A stretch of DNA of 64,000 nucleotides from Buchnera aphidicola (Nipponaphis monzeni) (GCF_006741185.1 NZ_AP019379.1:372001-436000), one strand, 5' to 3'. Numbered from the stretch's first letter, positions 30,717 to 41,102 are shown. Program-made: numbers and translations. Notes: generated by a model not told the origin, from the sequence alone.

Positions 30717-31043
30717 ATGTACGCAGTATTTGTAATTGGAGGAAAACAATATAAAGCTTATAAAGGAGATACAATTAGATTAGAAAAATTAGATATTGCA
30801 ATTGGAGAAACATTCTTAATTAGTAAAATTTTAATGATTTCTAAAAAATCTAATACCACATTTGGTTATCCTTTTTTAAATACAGGAAAAGTACAAGCAA
30901 AGATTTTGATACATGGTAGAAATAAAAAAATAAATATAATAAAATTTAATCGAAGAAAACATTACAAAAAACAACAAGGACATAGACAGCATTTTACAGA
31001 CATCACTATTGTAAATATAACAAACGACATAAAGGTTGACTAA
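30717..31043 (+). CDS. rplU: 50S ribosomal protein L21
   Basis: L21 binds 23S rRNA in the large subunit. The start was set at the ATG at 30717, which has GGAG at the right distance and gives MYAVFVIGGKQYKAYKGD, matching E. coli MYAVFQSGGKQHRVSEGQ. An in-frame ATG at 30696 would add seven residues without support. The product is 108 aa (E. coli 103), with the C-terminal block FNRRKHYKKQQGHRQHFTD near the end. The rpmA gene follows after 3 bases, as in E. coli. Confidence 0.96.
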   Translation: MYAVFVIGGKQYKAYKGDTIRLEKLDIAIGETFLISKILMISKKSNTTFGYPFLNTGKVQAKILIHGRNKKINIIKFNRRKHYKKQQGHRQHFTDITIVNITNDIKVD

Positions 31044-31046
31044 TTT

Positions 31047-31298
31047 ATGGCACATAAAAAAGCAGGAGGATCCACCAGAAATGGAAGAGATTCTAATTCT
31101 AAAAGATTAGGAATTAAATGTTTTGGAGGACAAACAATATCATCAGGAAGTATCATTGTAAAACAAAGAGGAACTAAATTTCATCCAGGAGAAAATGTAG
31201 GTTGTGGAAAAGATTATACTTTATTTGCTTTAATAAAAGGGATAGTTAGTTTTGAAAAAAAAGGAAGAAAAAAGAAAAAATATGTTCATGTAAGATAA
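31047..31298 (+). CDS. rpmA: 50S ribosomal protein L27
   Basis: L27 has a flexible N-terminus reaching towards the peptidyl transferase centre. At 83 aa (E. coli 85) it reads [20 protein letters not shown] at the start and [20 protein letters not shown] next, all conserved. It begins 3 bases after the rplU stop, so the two are one operon. The AAAGG just before it lies inside the end of rplU, which suggests coupled translation. Confidence 0.97.
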   Translation: MAHKKAGGSTRNGRDSNSKRLGIKCFGGQTISSGSIIVKQRGTKFHPGENVGCGKDYTLFALIKGIVSFEKKGRKKKKYVHVR

Positions 31299-31579
31299 CA
31301 ATTTATTATTAAATAATATGAATAATTTTTATTCATTAAAACATATATAATTACTTTTTTAAAAAAAATATTATATAATATAAGATATTGAAATATTTTA
31401 GTCTATGTCAAATAATATTTTTTTATATATTATGTATATTCAAAATTATTTTTACAAATTAATTAAATAAATTTAAAGTATATATCTTATTTTAAAATAT
31501 AATTCAGATTTAATTAATTTGTTTTATATAAAATAACTCGTTGTAATAAATAATTTTTATGAAAACAAGAGGTTATTTA

Positions 31580-32587
31580 ATGAAATTTATTGATAAAGTA
31601 ATTATACATGTAAAAGCTGGAAATGGAGGTGACGGTTGTATAAGTTTTAGAAGAGAAAAAAATGTTCCTAAAGGAGGTCCAGACGGAGGAGATGGAGGAG
31701 ATGGGGGAAACATTTGGCTAAAAACTAGTAAAAACGTTAATACTTTAGCAAAATATACATTTAAAAATAATTTTACAGCTTGTAACGGGCAAGATGGAAA
31801 AAATAAAAAGTGTTCTGGAAAAAAAGGTAATGATACTTTTATTTTAGTGCCTGTAGGCACTAAAATAAGTGATAATACCAATCAAAAATTAATAAAAGAT
31901 ATGACAAATGATAATCAAACATTATTAATTGCAAAGGGAGGGTGGCATGGAATAGGAAATTATAGATTCAAAACATCCACTAATAGAACTCCTAGAAAAA
32001 GAACTTTAGGTACTATAGGCGAAATACGTGAAATTAAATTAGAATTAATACTTTTAGCAGAAGTAGGGACATTAGGTTTACCTAATTCTGGAAAATCTAC
32101 TTTTATAAAAAATATTTCAAATGCTAAACCAAAAATAGGGAACTATCCTTTTACAACATTGTTTCCTTCATTAGCAGTAGTAAATCTTAATCATAATAAT
32201 CGCTTTGTTATAGCTGATATTCCAGGAATTATTAAAGGAGCATCTAAAGGATTAGGTTTAGGTTTACAAATGTTAAAACATTTAGAAAGATGTAAAATAT
32301 TACTTCATATTATAGATATAAGTTCAAATGATAATTTAAATTTAATACGAAATATTCAAATAATTATTAACGAATTAAAACAATACAGTAAGAAATTATA
32401 TGATAAACCTAAATGGTTGATTTTTAACAAAATTGATTTAGTTGATCAAGACAAAATTGATAGTATCGCTAAAAAAATTAATGAAATGTACGAAAATAAA
32501 TTTCAATGTCATTTTATTTCCGCACTACAAAAAAAAGGTTTAAATACTTTGTGTTACAAAATATCACAATCATTAAAATCTTTTTAA
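31580..32587 (+). CDS. obgE: GTPase ObgE/CgtA
   Basis: ObgE is an essential GTPase that binds the 50S subunit during late assembly. Start set at 31580, where AAGAGG precedes the ATG and the product MKFIDKVIIHVKAGNGGDG matches E. coli MKFVDEASILVVAGDGGNG; an in-frame ATG at 31559 is less likely. The glycine-rich Obg domain spans about residues 1-158, with GGPDGGDGGDGGN. The G domain follows: LPNSGKSTFI (P-loop), ADIPGIIKGA, NKID. At 335 aa it lacks the acidic C-terminal tail of the 390-residue E. coli protein. The rplU-rpmA-obgE order is conserved. Confidence 0.96.
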   Translation: MKFIDKVIIHVKAGNGGDGCISFRREKNVPKGGPDGGDGGDGGNIWLKTSKNVNTLAKYTFKNNFTACNGQDGKNKKCSGKKGNDTFILVPVGTKISDNTNQKLIKDMTNDNQTLLIAKGGWHGIGNYRFKTSTNRTPRKRTLGTIGEIREIKLELILLAEVGTLGLPNSGKSTFIKNISNAKPKIGNYPFTTLFPSLAVVNLNHNNRFVIADIPGIIKGASKGLGLGLQMLKHLERCKILLHIIDISSNDNLNLIRNIQIIINELKQYSKKLYDKPKWLIFNKIDLVDQDKIDSIAKKINEMYENKFQCHFISALQKKGLNTLCYKISQSLKSF

Positions 32588-32681
32588 TTAATAGTTCATA
32601 TTATGAACATATAAATTGTATTTTATAGTATGAATATTAAAGTGAATAATACAAAAATTAAAATTTTAAAAAATTTTATAA

Positions 32682-32711
32682 AACCCGAATAATAGATATA
32701 TATATCGGGTT
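32682..32711. terminator. Bidirectional terminator between obgE and rpsI
   Basis: AACCCGA (32682-32688) pairs with TCGGGTT (32705-32711) around an A/T loop that can pair further. It lies between convergent obgE and rpsI, with T-rich sequence after the stem on both strands. Confidence 0.85.
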
Positions 32712-32736
32712 CATTTTATAAATATTACGAAACATA

Positions 32737-33129
32737 TTAACGTTTAGAAAATTGAGGACGTTTTCTGGACTTTCTTAATCCTACTTTTTTACGCTCTACT
32801 TTACGTGAATCTCTTGTAACAAAACCAGACTCTCTAAATATAGTACGCCAATTATTATCATATTTTATTAATGCCTTCGTAATACCTTGACGAATAGCTC
32901 CTGATTGACCTGAAATACCTCCTCCTTTAACTGTTATATAAAAATCAAATTTTTCAACAACATCTACTAATTCTAAAGGTTGTTTAACAACCATACATGC
33001 AGTTTTTCTACCAAAATAATTTTCTAAAGAACGTTTATTTACTAAAATATTACCATTACCTAATTTAAAAAATACTCTAGCAGAAGAACTTTTACGACGA
33101 CCAGTACCATAATTTTTCGAATTAAACAT
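32737..33129 (-). CDS. rpsI: 30S ribosomal protein S9
   Basis: S9 lies in the 30S head; its C-terminal tail touches P-site tRNA. At 130 aa it matches the E. coli length, begins with [14 protein letters not shown], contains the [17 protein letters not shown] block, and ends [12 protein letters not shown], so the functional Ser-Lys-Arg tail is intact. It follows rplM by 20 bases on the same strand, the conserved rplM-rpsI operon, and is ended by the hairpin at 32682-32711. Confidence 0.97.
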   Translation of the reverse strand: MFNSKNYGTGRRKSSSARVFFKLGNGNILVNKRSLENYFGRKTACMVVKQPLELVDVVEKFDFYITVKGGGISGQSGAIRQGITKALIKYDNNWRTIFRESGFVTRDSRKVERKKVGLRKSRKRPQFSKR

Positions 33130-33149
33130 TATTTTATTATCTCTATTTG

Positions 33150-33578
33150 TTATACAATCAGCAATTGTGGTTGTTGAGCTGTATGTTTGTGTTGATCGCC
33201 TGAATATATTTTTAATTTTTGAAACATCTTACGTCCTAATGAATTTTTAGGTAGCATCCCTTTAACTGCATGTTTTATTATTTCTTCAGGACATTTTGTT
33301 AACATTTCTTGAAAACTAACTTTTTTAATACCTCCTATGTACCCTGTATGATGAAAATATATCTTATTATTTTTCTTTTTACCTGTTACGACAATTTTAT
33401 TTGCGTTTAAAACTATAATATAGTCACCAACATCTACATGTGGAGTATATTCAGGTTTATGTTTACCTTTAAGATATTTTGATATTTGTGTAGCTAATCT
33501 ACCTAAAATTTTTCCTGACGCATTAATATAGTACCAATTAATTTTTACAGAATTATTTTTAGCAGAAAAAGTTTTCAT
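33150..33578 (-). CDS. rplM: 50S ribosomal protein L13
   Basis: L13 is an early-assembly protein of the large subunit. At 142 aa it equals the E. coli length. It has [19 protein letters not shown] near residues 16-34, the [13 protein letters not shown] segment, and [20 protein letters not shown] near 107-126. It heads the rplM-rpsI pair, and the divergent pheA begins 0.4 kb away. No frameshift or truncation is visible. Confidence 0.97.
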   Translation of the reverse strand: MKTFSAKNNSVKINWYYINASGKILGRLATQISKYLKGKHKPEYTPHVDVGDYIIVLNANKIVVTGKKKNNKIYFHHTGYIGGIKKVSFQEMLTKCPEEIIKHAVKGMLPKNSLGRKMFQKLKIYSGDQHKHTAQQPQLLIV

Positions 33579-33997
33579 ATATTTATATCCTTAACATATA
33601 TATTACAACGTAATTTACGTAAATATTATTTATAAAAAAAATAATATTTTCCTATTAATAATATATATTTATATTTTAATAATTTTAACTATACATCGAA
33701 CCAGTGTACTATATTTAACAATTAAGTTATTAAATATATTTAATTTTTTCAAAAATTTAATAAAAAATAATTTTTGGTTTTAAACAATATTATTAGTTTT
33801 TTATTTAATTTTTTTTAAATTTTACAAAAAATATTTATATAAATAAATATCCATTTACTTTTTTTAAAAAAGTCACTATATAAATAGTTTATAATATAAA
33901 AGTATATTTATATGAATTTAATTATTATAATAGACTAAAAATTTTTATAAATTAATTAAAAATATTTGTAATTTAAATAATAGATAGAGAAATCTTT
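33579..33997. other. Divergent spacer between rplM and pheA
   Basis: About 0.4 kb, very AT-rich, holding the promoters of both genes. I see no convincing attenuator or leader peptide ahead of pheA, unlike E. coli, where pheL and an attenuator control it. Confidence 0.55.
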
Positions 33998-35161
33998 ATG
34001 AAAACAATAAATAATTTATTAACATTACGCGATAAAATTAGTTCTATAGATGAACAAATAGTATATTTACTTAGTCAAAGAAAAAAAATATCTAAAGAAA
34101 TAGCAATAGAAAAAATTTTACACAATTATCCTATAAAAGATATAAATCGTGAAAATCAATTAATAACAAATCTAAAAAAAATAGGGATACAATATAATCT
34201 TGAGCAAGAATATATTGTAAATATATTTAATATGATTATTTACCATTCAATTCAAATTCAAAAAAAATTTTTTCCATTTCCAAATGATAAAAAAGTTACT
34301 GATATAAAAAAAGTTTCTTATTTAGGACCTAAAGGTTCTTATTCTTATTTAGCTACTTTAAAATATTCTCATCAAATTTCAAAAGACATAATTAAAATTC
34401 CAACGTGTAGTTTTCAAAAAGTTGTAGCAATGGTTAATGAGAACTTAACAAATTATGGTATTTTACCTGTTGAAAATACGTGTAGTGGATACATTGATGA
34501 AGTATTTGATTTGCTACAAAAAAATAATTTATTTATTGTGGATGAAATATATGTACCTATTAAACACTGTTTGTTAACAAATGTTCATACTAAAAATTTA
34601 AATGAGATAAAATATCTTTATACTCATATACAACCGTTAATACAATGTAGCAATTTTATTAGCCAATTTCGTCACTGGAAATTAAAGATTACAAATAGTA
34701 CTACTGCAGCCATGGAAAAAATACTTTTTATTAACAAAAACGATAGCGCAGCATTAGGTAGTTTAGAAGGATCGAAATTATATAATTTAAAAGTTTTAAA
34801 AAATAATATTTCTAATAAAAAAAATAATATTACTAGATTTATTGTTTTATCTAAACAAAATAATTATATAAATGATGTTAATATACATTATAAAACTACT
34901 TTTATTATTTTAATAAAAAATCAATATCATATTTTAAACGATGTTCTTAATATATTTATAAAAAAAAATATCGTAATATCTCAAATTAATATTCGACCAT
35001 CATTATTAGATGATTTATTATGGGATAAAATATTATTTATTGATGTTATTTATAATATAAAACTATACCCTATTCAGAAAATTACAGAAATAATTTTTTC
35101 TTTAAAAAATTTAATAAAAATTCTAGGATCTTATCCTTTAAATAATAACTTATGTATATAA
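33998..35161 (+). CDS. pheA: P-protein: chorismate mutase/prephenate dehydratase
   Basis: PheA converts chorismate to prephenate and then phenylpyruvate, the route to phenylalanine, a key nutrient supplied to aphids. The mutase domain (about residues 1-95) has LRDKISSIDEQI, the Lys in IEKILHNYP, and a late Gln. The dehydratase domain (about 100-285) has YLGPKGSYSYLA, PVENTCSGYIDEVFDLL and the TRF signature at ITRFIVL. The C-terminal ACT-like regulatory domain is present, but the residues that set phenylalanine feedback in E. coli are changed: GALV is replaced by HILN, and ESRP by NIRP. Total 387 aa (E. coli 386). SD-like AGAGA precedes the ATG. No pheL leader is evident. Confidence 0.96.
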   Translation: MKTINNLLTLRDKISSIDEQIVYLLSQRKKISKEIAIEKILHNYPIKDINRENQLITNLKKIGIQYNLEQEYIVNIFNMIIYHSIQIQKKFFPFPNDKKVTDIKKVSYLGPKGSYSYLATLKYSHQISKDIIKIPTCSFQKVVAMVNENLTNYGILPVENTCSGYIDEVFDLLQKNNLFIVDEIYVPIKHCLLTNVHTKNLNEIKYLYTHIQPLIQCSNFISQFRHWKLKITNSTTAAMEKILFINKNDSAALGSLEGSKLYNLKVLKNNISNKKNNITRFIVLSKQNNYINDVNIHYKTTFIILIKNQYHILNDVLNIFIKKNIVISQINIRPSLLDDLLWDKILFIDVIYNIKLYPIQKITEIIFSLKNLIKILGSYPLNNNLCI

Positions 35162-35813
35162 ATATCGTATTTAATAAATTAAATAAAATTAAAACATTAT
35201 CTTAAAAGAGACAAAGTTTTAATGATATTGCTTAATTTTAAATTAAATAGACTTAAATATACATTATTATTTAATAATAATTAAATGATGTTTTCTATCA
35301 ACATAGAATATTATTAATTGTATTTATTAAAAAATATTTACAAGATATACTAAGTACATGAGGTTTATATTTATTTAATTATAAAATATTAAAAAAATTA
35401 TTTATTAATATCTTAAAAAATAATATATTTTTATTCATTCGCGTTAATTAATAATATTAAATTTTGTTGTCAAATAATATGTTATAAATATTCTAATTAA
35501 TTAATAATTGTTATAAATATAATTTTAAATTTATTAAAAATAATGAATGTTATTTTTTTATTAAATAAATACACAATAAAAAAATATTTTTTATTATTAA
35601 TAAATAACAAATTTTTTTAATATAAAAATATATTTCATTAATATAGATTATTAAATTAATTAAAATTATTTAATTTATATGTAGTATTATTAATATTAGT
35701 AATCATTTTACAAAATTTTATTATATATAGGTTATATATTTTATATAAGGAATATTTATCTTTTGATATTTAGTAAGCAATTAAATAATACATTTATTAA
35801 AGAGAGTTAAAAA
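35162..35813. other. Spacer between pheA and ffh
   Basis: About 0.65 kb of AT-rich, non-coding sequence with no strong hairpin. It should contain the pheA transcript end and the promoter of the ffh-rpsP-rimM-trmD-rplS cluster. No remnant gene is recognisable. Confidence 0.55.
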
Positions 35814-37133
35814 ATGTTTAATTTGTTAAAAAAACGATTTTCTGAAATTTTAGAAAAAATTTCTAATAAAGGAATAATTACTGAAAAAAATATTAAAGTT
35901 ACTTTAAGAGAAATTAGAAAGTCTCTTTTAGAAGCAGATGTTGCATTGTCAGTTGTAAAAAAATTTATACATAATGTTAAAAAAAAATCGTTAGGAAAAA
36001 AATTTAACACTAGTTTAACTCCGGGTCAAGAGTTTATCAAAATTATTAAACACGAATTAATTCAAAAATTAGGAAATGACGATAATACTTTAAAATTTTC
36101 TAAAAAACCTCCTTCAATATATTTAATTGTCGGATTACAAGGCATGGGTAAAACTACTAGCATTGGTAAAATTGGGCAATTACTACATAAACAATATAAA
36201 AAAAAAGTATTAAATGTTACTACAGATACTTATCGTTTTGCAGCTGTTAAACAATTAGAATTGTTATCATTACAAACACAAATTGACTTTTTTTTATTTA
36301 AAGAAAACAATGATCCTAAAGAAATTGCTATTAATTCCATTAAATATGCGATAAAAAAATCATATGATGTTGTATTAATAGATACATCGGGGCGATTACA
36401 TACAGATCAAAAAATGATGCTGGAATTACAAGATATTTATAAAACTATTAATCCTACAGAAACGTTATTAGTTGTTGATTCAATGCTTGGACAAGATGTT
36501 ACTAATATTGCAGAAAGATTTAGTACACTTGTTAATATCACTGGAATTATTTTAACAAAAATGGATAGTGATACTAAAGGAGGAGTTGCTTTATCTATTA
36601 AAGAATTAACTCAAAAACCTATTAAATTTGTAGGAAATGGTGAAAAATTAGATGCAATTGAAATATTTAATTCACAAAAAATCGCAAATAGAATTTTAGG
36701 TATGGAAGATATATTTTCTTTAATAAAAGAAATAGAAAATAAAATAATTCTACCTAAACAAAAAATTAATAATTTGAAAAAAAAATTCGATTTGAATGAT
36801 TTTTTAATTTACGTTAATCAAGTACGAAATACAGGAGGGTTAGCTTATTTAATAAAAAAATTACCTATTAATAAAACAATAAGTCAATTATCAAATACTA
36901 TTAATGATAAAGAACTAAATAATTTCGTTGCTATCATAAATTCAATGACTAAAATCGAAAAAAAAAATCCAAATATTATTAAAAATTCTAGAAAACATAG
37001 AATAGCTTTAGGATCTGGACTTAATGTTCAAAGTGTTAATAAATTGCTTAAACAATTCGATATTGTTAAAAAAATGGTTGAAAAAGTAAAAAAAATTGGT
37101 TTATCTCAATCTATTAAAAATTTATTTTTTTGA
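35814..37133 (+). CDS. ffh: Signal recognition particle protein Ffh
   Basis: Ffh with 4.5S RNA brings nascent membrane proteins to FtsY. N domain at residues 1-90, then the G domain: GLQGMGKTTSIGKI (P-loop), the DTYRFAAVKQL motif, DTSGRL, and TKMDSDTKGGVAL. The M domain ends with HRIALGSGLNVQSVNKLLKQF, the RNA-binding block. At 439 aa it lacks a few C-terminal Met-rich residues of the E. coli form (453). AGAGAG stands before the ATG. In this cluster rpsP follows by 134 bases, as in E. coli. The 4.5S RNA gene is not in this window. Confidence 0.97.
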   Translation: MFNLLKKRFSEILEKISNKGIITEKNIKVTLREIRKSLLEADVALSVVKKFIHNVKKKSLGKKFNTSLTPGQEFIKIIKHELIQKLGNDDNTLKFSKKPPSIYLIVGLQGMGKTTSIGKIGQLLHKQYKKKVLNVTTDTYRFAAVKQLELLSLQTQIDFFLFKENNDPKEIAINSIKYAIKKSYDVVLIDTSGRLHTDQKMMLELQDIYKTINPTETLLVVDSMLGQDVTNIAERFSTLVNITGIILTKMDSDTKGGVALSIKELTQKPIKFVGNGEKLDAIEIFNSQKIANRILGMEDIFSLIKEIENKIILPKQKINNLKKKFDLNDFLIYVNQVRNTGGLAYLIKKLPINKTISQLSNTINDKELNNFVAIINSMTKIEKKNPNIIKNSRKHRIALGSGLNVQSVNKLLKQFDIVKKMVEKVKKIGLSQSIKNLFF

Positions 37134-37267
37134 AAATATTTATATTAACAATCACAAATATTATTAAAAATAACCTTAATTATATATATAAATTAAAAAA
37201 ACAATTTTACTTTTTTACATTTATATTTATAATACAACTAATAATTAATAAAATATAAACAAATATT

Positions 37268-37540
37268 ATGGTAAAAATTAGACTAGCTAGACATGGAACC
37301 AAAAAAAAACCTTTTTATCAAATAGTAGCAACAGATAGCAGATTTCCAAGAAATGGGAGATTTTTGGAAAAAATTGGTTTTTTTAATCCTATAGTTTCTA
37401 AGCACACAAAATATTTAGAAATTAATCACGCTAAAATTGATTACTGGGTTAAAAAAGGAGCAATTATTTCTAGTAGAATATTATTTCTAATAAAAAAGAA
37501 TAAAAAAACAAACAATACTAATGAACTTAATAAAAAATAG
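37268..37540 (+). CDS. rpsP: 30S ribosomal protein S16
   Basis: S16 helps assemble the central part of the 30S body. At 90 aa (E. coli 82) it begins [20 protein letters not shown], has [14 protein letters not shown] near residues 29-42, and a Lys/Asn-rich tail slightly longer than usual. It is first of the rpsP-rimM-trmD-rplS operon; its 3' end overlaps the first codons of rimM by 20 bases. Confidence 0.96.
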   Translation: MVKIRLARHGTKKKPFYQIVATDSRFPRNGRFLEKIGFFNPIVSKHTKYLEINHAKIDYWVKKGAIISSRILFLIKKNKKTNNTNELNKK

Positions 37541-38075
37541 TAACAAAAATATTAATCAAAAAATGTTATTAGTAGGTATTATAACTAACCCTTACGGTAT
37601 ACTAGGATGGTTAAAATTATATTCTTATACTACAATAAAATTAAACATTTTTAATTATTTTCCTTGGTACCATATTATAAATAATAATAAATTTGTAATT
37701 CATGTAAAAAATTGGAAAACATATAAAAAAAATTTTTTAATTAAAATAAGTAATGTTACAAACAGATCTGAAGCAGAACGTTTTGCTAAATGTAAAATTT
37801 TAATTGATATGCAAACATTACCTAAGTTAAAAAAAAATCAATATTATTGGAAAGATATTCAAAATTGTTGTGTTATAAATTATGATCGCTCAATACTAGG
37901 ATACGTAAATAAAATAATTTCCACTCCATCTAACGATATATTAATAATTAAAAATATAAACCAATATCAATTTAAGCAAAAAGAAATACTTATACCTTTT
38001 ATTATTAACACTTTTATAAAAAAAGTAGATATTTATAAAAAAATTATTCAAGTTAATTTGGAAAATTTTCTTTGA
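37521..38075 (+). CDS. rimM: Ribosome maturation factor RimM
   Basis: RimM binds S19 in free 30S subunits and aids processing of 16S rRNA. At 184 aa (E. coli 182) it has the N-terminal domain with [20 protein letters not shown], then [13 protein letters not shown] at the start of the PRC-barrel, and the final block [15 protein letters not shown]. The ATG at 37521 overlaps the end of rpsP and gives the E. coli-like length; a second ATG at 37563, after the rpsP stop, would remove 14 residues and is possible. The stop overlaps the trmD start by 4 bases, so translation of the two is probably coupled. Confidence 0.94.
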   Translation: MNLIKNSNKNINQKMLLVGIITNPYGILGWLKLYSYTTIKLNIFNYFPWYHIINNNKFVIHVKNWKTYKKNFLIKISNVTNRSEAERFAKCKILIDMQTLPKLKKNQYYWKDIQNCCVINYDRSILGYVNKIISTPSNDILIIKNINQYQFKQKEILIPFIINTFIKKVDIYKKIIQVNLENFL

Positions 38076-38848
38076 AAAATTTTAACTCATATAAAAACGT
38101 TCAGTATCCTACACTTCATATTAGCGTTATAAGTATCTTTCCAGAAATGTTTCAATCAATTACTAATTATGGAGTAACTGGAAAAGCTATCAAGAAAAAA
38201 ATAATTAATATTCATTATTGGAATCCTCGTGATTATTGTTTTAATAAACACAAAAAAGTTGATGATAAACCTTATGGAGGAGGATATGGAATGATAATGA
38301 ACATGATACCTTTATACAATGCTATTCAACAAGCAAAAATTTTTTTTAAAAATCAAGCTAAGGTACTTTACTTATCACCTCAAGGTAAAAAATTAAATAA
38401 TAATAATATTATACAGTTAACTAAGTATTCTAAACTAATTTTAGTTTGTGGCCGATATAAAGGTATTGATGAACGATTAATTCACAGTGAAATTGATGAA
38501 GAATGGTCTATAGGTGATTATATTGTTAGTGGTGGAGAACTTCCAGCTATGATATTAATTGATGCTTTGTCAAGATTTATACCTGGAGTATTAGGTACCA
38601 AAAAATCAGCACAGGAAGATTCTTTTTACAATGGATTACTTGATCATCCTCAGTACACTAGACCGAGAAATATTAACGGCATGCAAGTTCCAAAAATTTT
38701 ATTATCAGGTAACCATTCCGACATATGTAATTGGAAAAAGCAAGAATCATTAAGAGCAACATGGATAAAAAGACCTGATTTGTTAAAAAAAATTGTTCTA
38801 ACAGAAGAACAAAAAAAAATGCTAAAAACGTTTAAAAAAAAATGTTAG
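38072..38848 (+). CDS. trmD: tRNA (guanine-37-N1)-methyltransferase TrmD
   Basis: TrmD makes m1G37 beside the anticodon, preventing +1 frameshifts; a SPOUT-family knotted homodimer. The core reads ISIFPEMFQSITNYGVTGKAI, DDKPYGGGYGM, LILVCGRYKGIDERLI, and IGDYIVSGGELPAM, all conserved. The start is TTG at 38072, overlapping the rimM stop by 4 bases (TTGA). The next in-frame ATG lies within the conserved core (PEMF), so TTG is the natural start; it gives an N-terminus about 14 residues longer than E. coli. Total 258 aa (E. coli 255). It is followed by rplS 46 bases on. Confidence 0.95.
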   Translation: MKNFNSYKNVQYPTLHISVISIFPEMFQSITNYGVTGKAIKKKIINIHYWNPRDYCFNKHKKVDDKPYGGGYGMIMNMIPLYNAIQQAKIFFKNQAKVLYLSPQGKKLNNNNIIQLTKYSKLILVCGRYKGIDERLIHSEIDEEWSIGDYIVSGGELPAMILIDALSRFIPGVLGTKKSAQEDSFYNGLLDHPQYTRPRNINGMQVPKILLSGNHSDICNWKKQESLRATWIKRPDLLKKIVLTEEQKKMLKTFKKKC

Positions 38849-38894
38849 AAATGAACAGATTTCTTGCGTCACTATGTAAAAATATGGAATTTTT

Positions 38895-39251
38895 ATGAAA
38901 AATATAATTAATACATTTGAAAAAAAACAAATTAAACTTAAATTACCAAAGTTTAAGTCAGGTGATACTATAGAAGTAAAAGTTTGGATCATTGAAGGAT
39001 CAAAAAAACGTATTCAATCTTTTGAAGGAATAGTAATCGCTATTAAAAATAAAGGACTGAGATCTTCATTTGTAGTTAGAAGAATATCTAATCATGAAGG
39101 AATAGAGCGAGTATTTCAGACCCACTCTCCGATAATAGAAAATATTTTAATTAAACGGCACGGAAATGTAAGGAAATCTAAATTATATTATTTGCGTTCT
39201 TTAACTGGAAAATCAGCTCGAATTAAAGAACGTGTATGTCATTTGAAATAA
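38895..39251 (+). CDS. rplS: 50S ribosomal protein L19
   Basis: L19 lies at the 30S-50S interface. At 118 aa (E. coli 115) it keeps [20 protein letters not shown] near residues 20-40, [11 protein letters not shown], the [20 protein letters not shown] segment, and the end [14 protein letters not shown]. It is the last gene of the ffh/rpsP cluster and is followed by the hairpin at 39299-39337. Intact. Confidence 0.97.
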   Translation: MKNIINTFEKKQIKLKLPKFKSGDTIEVKVWIIEGSKKRIQSFEGIVIAIKNKGLRSSFVVRRISNHEGIERVFQTHSPIIENILIKRHGNVRKSKLYYLRSLTGKSARIKERVCHLK

Positions 39252-39298
39252 TTAAATTTTTTTATAATAATTAATATTACTTTATTGGCAAACAATAA

Positions 39299-39337
39299 AT
39301 CATGCAGTAATATTATATATTGTTATAACTGCATGAT
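39299..39337. terminator. Bidirectional terminator between rplS and tldD
   Basis: ATCATGCAGT (39299-39308) pairs perfectly with ACTGCATGAT (39328-39337) around an A/T-rich interior that can pair further. It separates convergent rplS and tldD. Confidence 0.8.
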
Positions 39338-39388
39338 AAAAAAATATTTTTAAAATTTAAATTATATTAAAACTTATTCTAAAATTTT

Positions 39389-40834
39389 TTAAGAAGTACC
39401 GCCTACAGTTAAACAATCTATTTTAATAGTAGGCTGTCCTACACCAACAGGAATACTTTGTCCTTCTTTTACACAAATTCCAATACCATTGTCAAGTAAT
39501 AGATCATTACCTACCATAGAAATGTTATTCATCACATCAATCCCTGAACCAATTAACATAGCGTTTTTAACTGGATACGTAATCTTTCCATTTTTTATTA
39601 AGTATGCCTCTGAGGTAGAAAACACAAAATTTCCAGAAGTAATATCCACTTGCCCTCCTGAAAAATTAGAAGCGTATAATCCTCGATCTACACTTTCTAT
39701 AATTTCTTTAGGATTATTTATACCAGGTAGCATATAAGTATTTGTCATACGAGGCATGGGTAAATGACTGTAAGATTCTCTACGTGCATTTCCAGTAGAT
39801 GTTGTATTCATTAAATTTGCATTAAACTTATCTTGAAGATAACTTTTTAATATGCCTTTTTCAATTAATACATTATATTGTGTTGGAGTCCCCTCATCAT
39901 CAATATTTAAAGAGCCTCTTCGAGCAGTAATAGTACCATCATCTACCACTGTACATAAATTAGAAGCAACTTTGTTACCTATCTTATTACTAAAAATAGA
40001 TGTACCTTTTCTATTAAAATCACCTTCCAAACCATGTCCAACAGCTTCGTGTAGTAAAACACCAGGCCACCCTGGTCCTAAAACTACAGGTAATAAACCT
40101 GAAGGAGCTTCTTTTGCCGATAAATTAACTAAAGCTGTTCGAACAGCTTCTTGTGTAATTTGTTCTATTAAAATAGATCCTAAATTGTTTTTTGTAGTAA
40201 AAAAGTTATATCCTGTTCGTCCACCACCTCCACTGTGTCCACTTTCTATTTTACTATTTTGTTCTACTATAACGTTAATTGATACCTGTACTAAAGGACG
40301 AACATCAGCTGCTAAAATTCCATCTGTGGACGCAATTAATATTTGTTCATATTTTCCATTTAAAGTAGCATATACTTCTGTCACTCTATTATCGTATGAC
40401 CTAGCTATTTTATCTATAGTAAATAAAATATCTATTTTTTCTTGAAGACTAAACATATTCAAAGGATTTGTAGATTCATATATTAAATTATTTTTTACTT
40501 TAAACAACTTTTTTGAATTTTTATTTCTGAATTCAGGAAAAACGTCTTGCACTATCATTATGTTTTTATTTAACTCATTTAGAGTAATAATATCAGAAAA
40601 AGAAAACCCTGTAGAAGTTCCAGAAATAACTCTTACACCTATACCTTCATCTAAAAAATAACTTCCTTCTTTTACAATCTTTTTTTCTAATTTCCAAGAT
40701 TCGTTAACAATAGATTGAAAATAAATATCAGCATAATTTATTTTTTTTAGATATAATTGACTTAAAACATTTTCAAGATTATTATAATTTATTTTGTTGC
40801 AAGTAAGTAATTGATCAGTAACTAATTCTAACAT
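39389..40834 (-). CDS. tldD: Metalloprotease subunit TldD
   Basis: TldD pairs with TldE (PmbA) to form a zinc metalloprotease that cuts unfolded peptides; in E. coli it processes microcin B17 and the CcdA antitoxin. At 481 aa it equals the E. coli protein. The zinc motif is [12 protein letters not shown] (HExxxH), followed by CTVVDDGT and [17 protein letters not shown]. The [17 protein letters not shown] block and the GGQVDITSG near the end are conserved. Start ATG at 40834. Why an endosymbiont keeps this gene is not clear from this window; whether pmbA is also kept cannot be seen here. Confidence 0.96.
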   Translation of the reverse strand: MLELVTDQLLTCNKINYNNLENVLSQLYLKKINYADIYFQSIVNESWKLEKKIVKEGSYFLDEGIGVRVISGTSTGFSFSDIITLNELNKNIMIVQDVFPEFRNKNSKKLFKVKNNLIYESTNPLNMFSLQEKIDILFTIDKIARSYDNRVTEVYATLNGKYEQILIASTDGILAADVRPLVQVSINVIVEQNSKIESGHSGGGGRTGYNFFTTKNNLGSILIEQITQEAVRTALVNLSAKEAPSGLLPVVLGPGWPGVLLHEAVGHGLEGDFNRKGTSIFSNKIGNKVASNLCTVVDDGTITARRGSLNIDDEGTPTQYNVLIEKGILKSYLQDKFNANLMNTTSTGNARRESYSHLPMPRMTNTYMLPGINNPKEIIESVDRGLYASNFSGGQVDITSGNFVFSTSEAYLIKNGKITYPVKNAMLIGSGIDVMNNISMVGNDLLLDNGIGICVKEGQSIPVGVGQPTIKIDCLTVGGTS

Positions 40835-41102
40835 TATAAAAATTCTCTTATATAAAAAATGTATATTTTATAAAATATATAGTTGTTATTATGATTTAAA
40901 AAAAAAAAATATTCAATGATTTACAATTATGAACATAGATATATTTTTATCTGTAATTTATGGTATAGTTTAAATACGTTGTATAAACAGTAAAGCTCTA
41001 CATATTAGTTTATCTAGTTTTGAAAATGAAATTTAAATAAAAATTTGAAAATATATATTTACATTATATATCAAATGAACATTTGTTAAAGAGACGTAAA
41101 TA

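Noticed and set aside
31573..31881. 102-codon Pro/Ser-rich frame antisense to obgE
   Set aside because: It mirrors the glycine-rich Obg domain on the other strand; the proline runs are reverse reads of Gly codons.
39852..40445. 197-codon frame antisense to tldD
   Set aside because: It overlaps the conserved zinc-site region of tldD and has no independent start signal or family resemblance.
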